Below are positions 59,826 through 64,000 of a stretch of DNA of 64,000 bases, one piece after another. The notes under the pieces were generated by a model, which was not told the DNA's origin, did not search any database, and saw only the letters and a list, made by a program, of their open reading frames with translations. The DNA is taken from contig NC_134017.1 in NCBI RefSeq assembly GCF_040712315.1, forward strand, positions 80,481,987 through 80,545,986, given 5' to 3'. Position numbers and translations under genes: made by a program. The number at the start of each line of letters is the position of its first letter. Within the stretch, counting starts at the first letter, position 1. The DNA comes from Castanea sativa. Its lineage: Eukaryota; Streptophyta; Magnoliopsida; Fagales; Fagaceae.

Positions 59826-61733
59826 TTGGGTCAAATTATACCTAGTGTAATTTTAAATAATATTATACCACTCAGTATTTTTTAATTAGATAGTAATTTT
59901 AACAAATCTACCGTTAGATTATTTTATCTTTGTATATTCTACATACTTGCAAAATTTTAAAGTGATAAAAGATTAAAAGTTATTTAATCAATCAATTATT
60001 TAAATTTAAGTTTTTATAGTTTAAAATAATCTATAAAGGATGAGTTTATAGAAAGAATGATAAATAATATCCAATTGACATGAAAATTAATATGAGTGTT
60101 AAGAACATATAGAATACGTAACTCAGTGGTGAGATTTTTAAAATTTGAATTCTATAACAAGTTATTAGGTGGTGTAACATTACTTAGAGTTATACTAGGT
60201 GTAACTTGAACTCAACTCATATACATATATAGTAAATATTGGAAATGGTAAACAATTTTTGTTTTTTAAGAAGAACATTCTTAGATCAAGTCTCTCTAGA
60301 TTTGAACAAGTAATTTTCAGCATTTTTAGATCCACCTATAATAATGGTAGCTTTTATTTACGCCTACGCATGCAAAATAAGCAAATAGAAATATACGACG
60401 CTATGTTAGACTAATGGTTAGATGATTAGTTAACCAATTCATGATTGTTTGAACTTTTAGGAAGAGTGATAGTTTATAATGATATCATAGCAATTAGACT
60501 ATAACTCTCATTAATTTAACAAGTTAAAGGTCTTGGTTGATACTTATTAAATCTTGGTCCATTTATGAGGGAAATGCGTTAGCACTAATGGTAAAATCAA
60601 TTAAATTCGTCTCTTCCCAAGGGCATATGTTTTTGCTACAAGTGGTATTTATCATTATTGGAAAAGTTAATCCTCACCTGTAAATAAAGTAAGATATTAA
60701 CAGCATCAAACAGCTGTTCAGGTTCCATTTTCTCACCGACAATTTCAGGTGGCATCATTGAAAAAAGTAAGCAGCACTGTGAAGTAAAGGAGAATTTGGT
60801 CACACAATGATTATAGACAAGTAGCAACAATAGAGTCTGAAGAAGAATTAAACAGAGTTATTTACCTTCAAACATTCTGCAGTGCAATCAGAAACTTGTA
60901 ACCCTTGATCTTGATCAGAGAAAGTCCATGATCCTTTAGAAATGTGACGATGCATTTTTCTAAAGTCTCCAGCAGGATTGTTCCTAACCTTTACATTGTT
61001 TAAGGGGAACACAATAACTCCAAATGATATATTGAAAATGACTTTCCTAAGCAAAAACGTAGACTTTTATGATTTAAGAATTGAAAATCAAACCTGGGAT
61101 CTTTTTATGAACTCGTGCCCTTTCGCCAATACCGGACCAGTTTCATCAATGAGATCACTAGCTAAAAGAGCTTGAATACTAAAACCCGCATCCCACGATT
61201 GACTACCAAAACTCTACACACAAATTGCATATATCAAAGTCAGCAATTCATGCAAATGGGTAGGTAAAAAGTTCTGCAATTGTTTTGCATAAAATGTGTA
61301 CTAACATGTGCCTTGATTCCATCTTCAGCAACCCATATGTATTCTTTCACCCTAGCAAGATGCTTCTTATAAGCATCCCCATCTGGATCTTCAACCCAAC
61401 AAGCAAGCATACACATCGACTGTTCAATGCAAACGGTATTAGGAGGAATATTATATAGCCCAAATTAACCATGTCTATAGCTTTTCTAGAGCACTATAGA
61501 ATCACATTACCTTTTCCACAACCCCAATGGTAATGTATCTAGTGATTTCATCTTCATAGTGAATGAGCTTCATTGCTGCTTTAAGAGCTTTTTCTCTAAC
61601 CAATTTATTTAAAGGCCAACGAGTGAGAATAGGCTCAGTTAATATGTATAGGCTATCCCAAAGTAGATCTTGTATCAAAGGATGCGGATAGTAGATATCC
61701 TCCTGTAGTAATTGATTTCCAAAATCAATGCAT

Positions 61734-61785
<52 letters not shown>

Positions 61786-63503
61786 AAAAACTTAATGAAT
61801 GCATTGAAAGATATATTTAAAAGACTATATGGTAAATGTCATTTCACAATTATCAACCATGAAAATTGTTGGAATATTGATGAGTGAGTGACGTGATTAT
61901 CTAAGTATTAAATTTCTAGATTGGATACTAATGACAAGATTGAGTGATAAATATAATATAACTGGGTCCAAACCTAATGGCTTAACTTTTGGGCCATGTT
62001 ATGTCCTTATACATCATATTAACTCTTCAATTGAAGTCTTCTCATGGTGCTATCTCCTCATCAAATGTAAACTCACCTTTGCACATTGGTGACGTGCTTT
62101 GGCCCAATTAACTTCACTGTAAGGTTGAGTATAAAGTTCCTCCCTTAATTGAAGAATAAGAGGTGTGATTGGCCCAACAAACCTTCTCCCATATAAGTAT
62201 GAAAAAGGCAAGTACACCAACCGACAATAGATCCACATTTTGGCTGCATTTTGGGCACCACAAAATTGATATGTTATTAATAGAATTTGGTGCATTAAAA
62301 AGAATGTTAAACCTTTGTAGTGACAAAGGCATCAAAGAAATGAACTAACTCTGTTAAACATTGACTTAATTGATTTTAGACAGGTTCCACATGCAATAAT
62401 GATTTAAAATACTTAATGAAGAAGTAATCATATATTGTATAAACCTGGATACATGGGAACATATGGAGGAAGAAGCCAAAATTCCGGAGGCATTGGGTTG
62501 GCCCCAGCCCATTCAAACACACCAAGTATCTACAATTTACAGGACATCACATATTAGTGTTAAATATCAGTAAAAAGTCATCATGCATGGTGAGTACTTG
62601 AAACCAAATATGTTCATTTCTCAAATTGTGAAATAAATATGATTATATATTAATTAAAAATATAAAATATTTTGAGTATTTAACTCTAATTTTATGTGAA
62701 TCTTCACAAATAAATAGTCATACCGAAAGCCAGGACTTTCCCCAAAAAGATATGTGTGTTGCACCACCACGATCAAGGACCCATTTTCTTGCTCTTGCAC
62801 AAGCATTGTCCTGACCACCATCAGGTCCTTCCCCAAGTATTCGCATACAAATGTAGCTGAGGATTGTGCAAAACATGATGCTGTGCCCTCCTATGTAAAA
62901 TCCCCATCCACCATCTTCATTCTAAAAACAAAAAACAGAAAGTGAAAATTTTCGCAAAATCTCTATTCTTATTGATTCAATAAACATTTTAAACTTTCAA
63001 GAATATATACCTGATGATTGTATATGTAACGAAGAATTTCTTTTTTATACTCAGTTGGGAATACAGTATTAAGATGTCCCGTAATGTAAAAACATAATAC
63101 CTACATTTTTGGGATCAAATACAAGAAAAATAGCAGTTATATCAAGTTGAAAGCCAAAATAGTTCACTAGCAAGGATGTTATTTGGAACAATTTCATTGT
63201 TCACAGTCAACTCAAACTTAGAAGGTATTCTAGAGATGTATATTTACTTGGCAAATTATAATGATAATAAATTAATAACAATATTGAAAGCTTAGTAATG
63301 ATAATGATGCAACTCACAAAAGGAGGAAGGAAAAACAACGGGCCAGCATTTTCAGCAGGCCAATGGCCATCACAAGACTGCAAGGCCGCATAGAAATGGA
63401 CAGCCCTCCTCAATGTAATTGTGGCCTTTTCATATGTGATTTCCTCTCCGTCCTCAATCTTAATTGGGGAAATTGTATTTTTGAAGTTTTTCTCCCTCAA
63501 AAA
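57621..63503 (-). CDS. Oxidosqualene cyclase (triterpene synthase), copy 3, exons 2-17
   Basis: Same reaction class as copy 1. Sixteen exons with intact GT/AG borders and the same lengths as in copy 1: 63503-63318, 63100-63011, 62921-62724, 62529-62445, 62243-62077, 61702-61511, 61419-61306, 61213-61094, 60988-60866, 60776-60678, 59645-59589, 59469-59279, 58689-58512, 58312-58232, 58123-58040, 57743-57621. They give 695 codons and a TAA stop, with no break. Exon 1 (67 codons in copy 1) is expected beyond 64000, so the gene is incomplete only because of the window edge. DCTAE, Trp257, Tyr259, Phe413, Phe474, Trp534, Trp612 and Tyr736 are kept; Ile258, Leu481 and Tyr728 are shared with copy 1. 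Introns differ by microsatellites and small indels. Residue differences from copy 1 are spread over the protein. Confidence 0.93.
59773..59822. repeat. TG/TA microsatellite in a copy-3 intron
   Basis: A TG run followed by a TA run, in the intron between exons 11 and 12. It is followed by about 400 bases (59825-60235) absent from the same intron of copy 1. Confidence 0.85.
59825..60235. other. Intron segment present only in copy 3
   Basis: In copy 1 the TA run is followed directly by 'ttttaacaattttggttttttaagaag' (8923 on). In copy 3 the equivalent text resumes at about 60250. The extra segment begins 'ggttgggtcaaattatacctag' and ends 'actaggtgtaacttgaactcaac', roughly inverse at its ends (gttgggtcaaattatacctag / ctaggtgtaacttgaactcaac), so it may be a MITE. 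Confidence 0.55.
61737..61790. repeat. (CA)n-(A)n tract in a copy-3 intron
   Basis: CA run followed by about 27 A bases between exons 6 and 7. Copy 1 has a shorter AAT/AAA-rich stretch at 10375-10430. Confidence 0.85.
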
Positions 63504-64000
63504 CTGCAATCATTTCAATAATTCCTAAGTCATTAGCAAACAAAATTTTAAAAATTAAACAAATCAACGAAATGCCCATGTACAAACTATACATTTATAT
63601 GCCCACTCAATTCAAAGATAATATCGATTATATGGTTATTGATGAAAGAGTAATTCTAGTGATACTATATATTTTTACGAACTAATGTGTCTATTTTTTA
63701 AGTTTTAAAAAATAAAATAATTAAAAATGGTATTTTTTATATTGTTGAGAAGTGATATCAATCATGCATTTTCATTCATTATAATATCATCAGTTAGTAA
63801 ATATTTTTTAAATAAAATTGGTAATAGCACTTGATGTAACACACGCGAAGCTTACAAAATCAAGTCAACTACATAAGTTACTAAGGATCTATTTGGATAC
63901 TGCTTATTACTGAAAACTAAAAATATTGTAGTAAATTTTTTTTAAAATGTGTGAATAGTGCACATGACCCACTATTTAAAACACAAACGCGCTGAAAAAC
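63504..64000. other. Start of intron 1 of OSC copy 3
   Basis: AT-rich and non-coding, partly alignable to the intron next to exon 2 in copy 1 (about 13070-13200). Exon 1 is not within these 497 bases. Confidence 0.75.

Overview
The window looks like nuclear DNA of a woody eudicot. It is AT-rich, holds intron-rich genes with plant-type exon structure, and is crowded with plant transposons (Mutator-like, hAT, PIF/Harbinger MITE, TRIM, Ty1/copia, gag-only LTR elements). The style of the gag-only elements, with their extra 'putative plant transposon protein' ORF, makes me think of Fagaceae (oak/chestnut). That is an inference from memory, not a search result.

The biological core is a tandem array of oxidosqualene cyclase (OSC, triterpene synthase) genes, all on the minus strand. 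Copy 1 (6702-18029) can be assembled from 17 exons into one uninterrupted 762-residue reading frame. Copy 2 (28941-31599) is a relic: exon 1 and most of intron 1 survive, but one deletion removed exons 2-17 and joined intron 1 to the 3' flank. Copy 3 (57621-63503) has exons 2-17 intact (695 residues); its exon 1 should lie beyond the right edge. Copies 1 and 3 share unusual substitutions at otherwise conserved active-site positions (258 Ile, 481 Leu, 728 Tyr in the usual beta-amyrin synthase numbering), while the catalytic Asp485 motif and most aromatic cavity residues are kept.

Layout. 1-3123: end of a degenerate Mutator-like element with a broken MUDRA-like gene and a convergent GRF zinc-finger gene. 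2719-6190: a non-coding block with a three-LTR TRIM array, repeated at 23372-26805. 6702-18029: OSC copy 1, with a solo LTR and a MITE in its 5.6-kb first intron. 18030-21570: upstream DNA with fragments of a Fes1A-like gene and a CDPK-related kinase (CRK) gene. 21571-23371: copia LTR and reverse-transcriptase remnant, fused to the repeated block. 26806-28940: DNA without recognised genes. 28941-31599: OSC relic. 31962-35769: hAT element inserted just upstream of the relic. 35770-38577: second copy of the Fes1A/CRK fragments. 38578-45154 and 47466-54149: two related gag-only LTR elements in head-to-head orientation. 45155-47465 and 54150-56695: DNA of different texture that may be of mitochondrial origin. 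56696-64000: OSC copy 3 and its flanks.

Only OSC copies 1 and 3, and possibly the GRF ORF, look able to make protein. The OSCs would act at the ER membrane on 2,3-oxidosqualene to give a pentacyclic triterpene; the product cannot be read from the sequence. Because the duplicated blocks are nearly identical, they act as natural empty-site controls: the solo LTR, the MITE and the hAT element are each present in one copy and absent from the other, so the order of events can be worked out.
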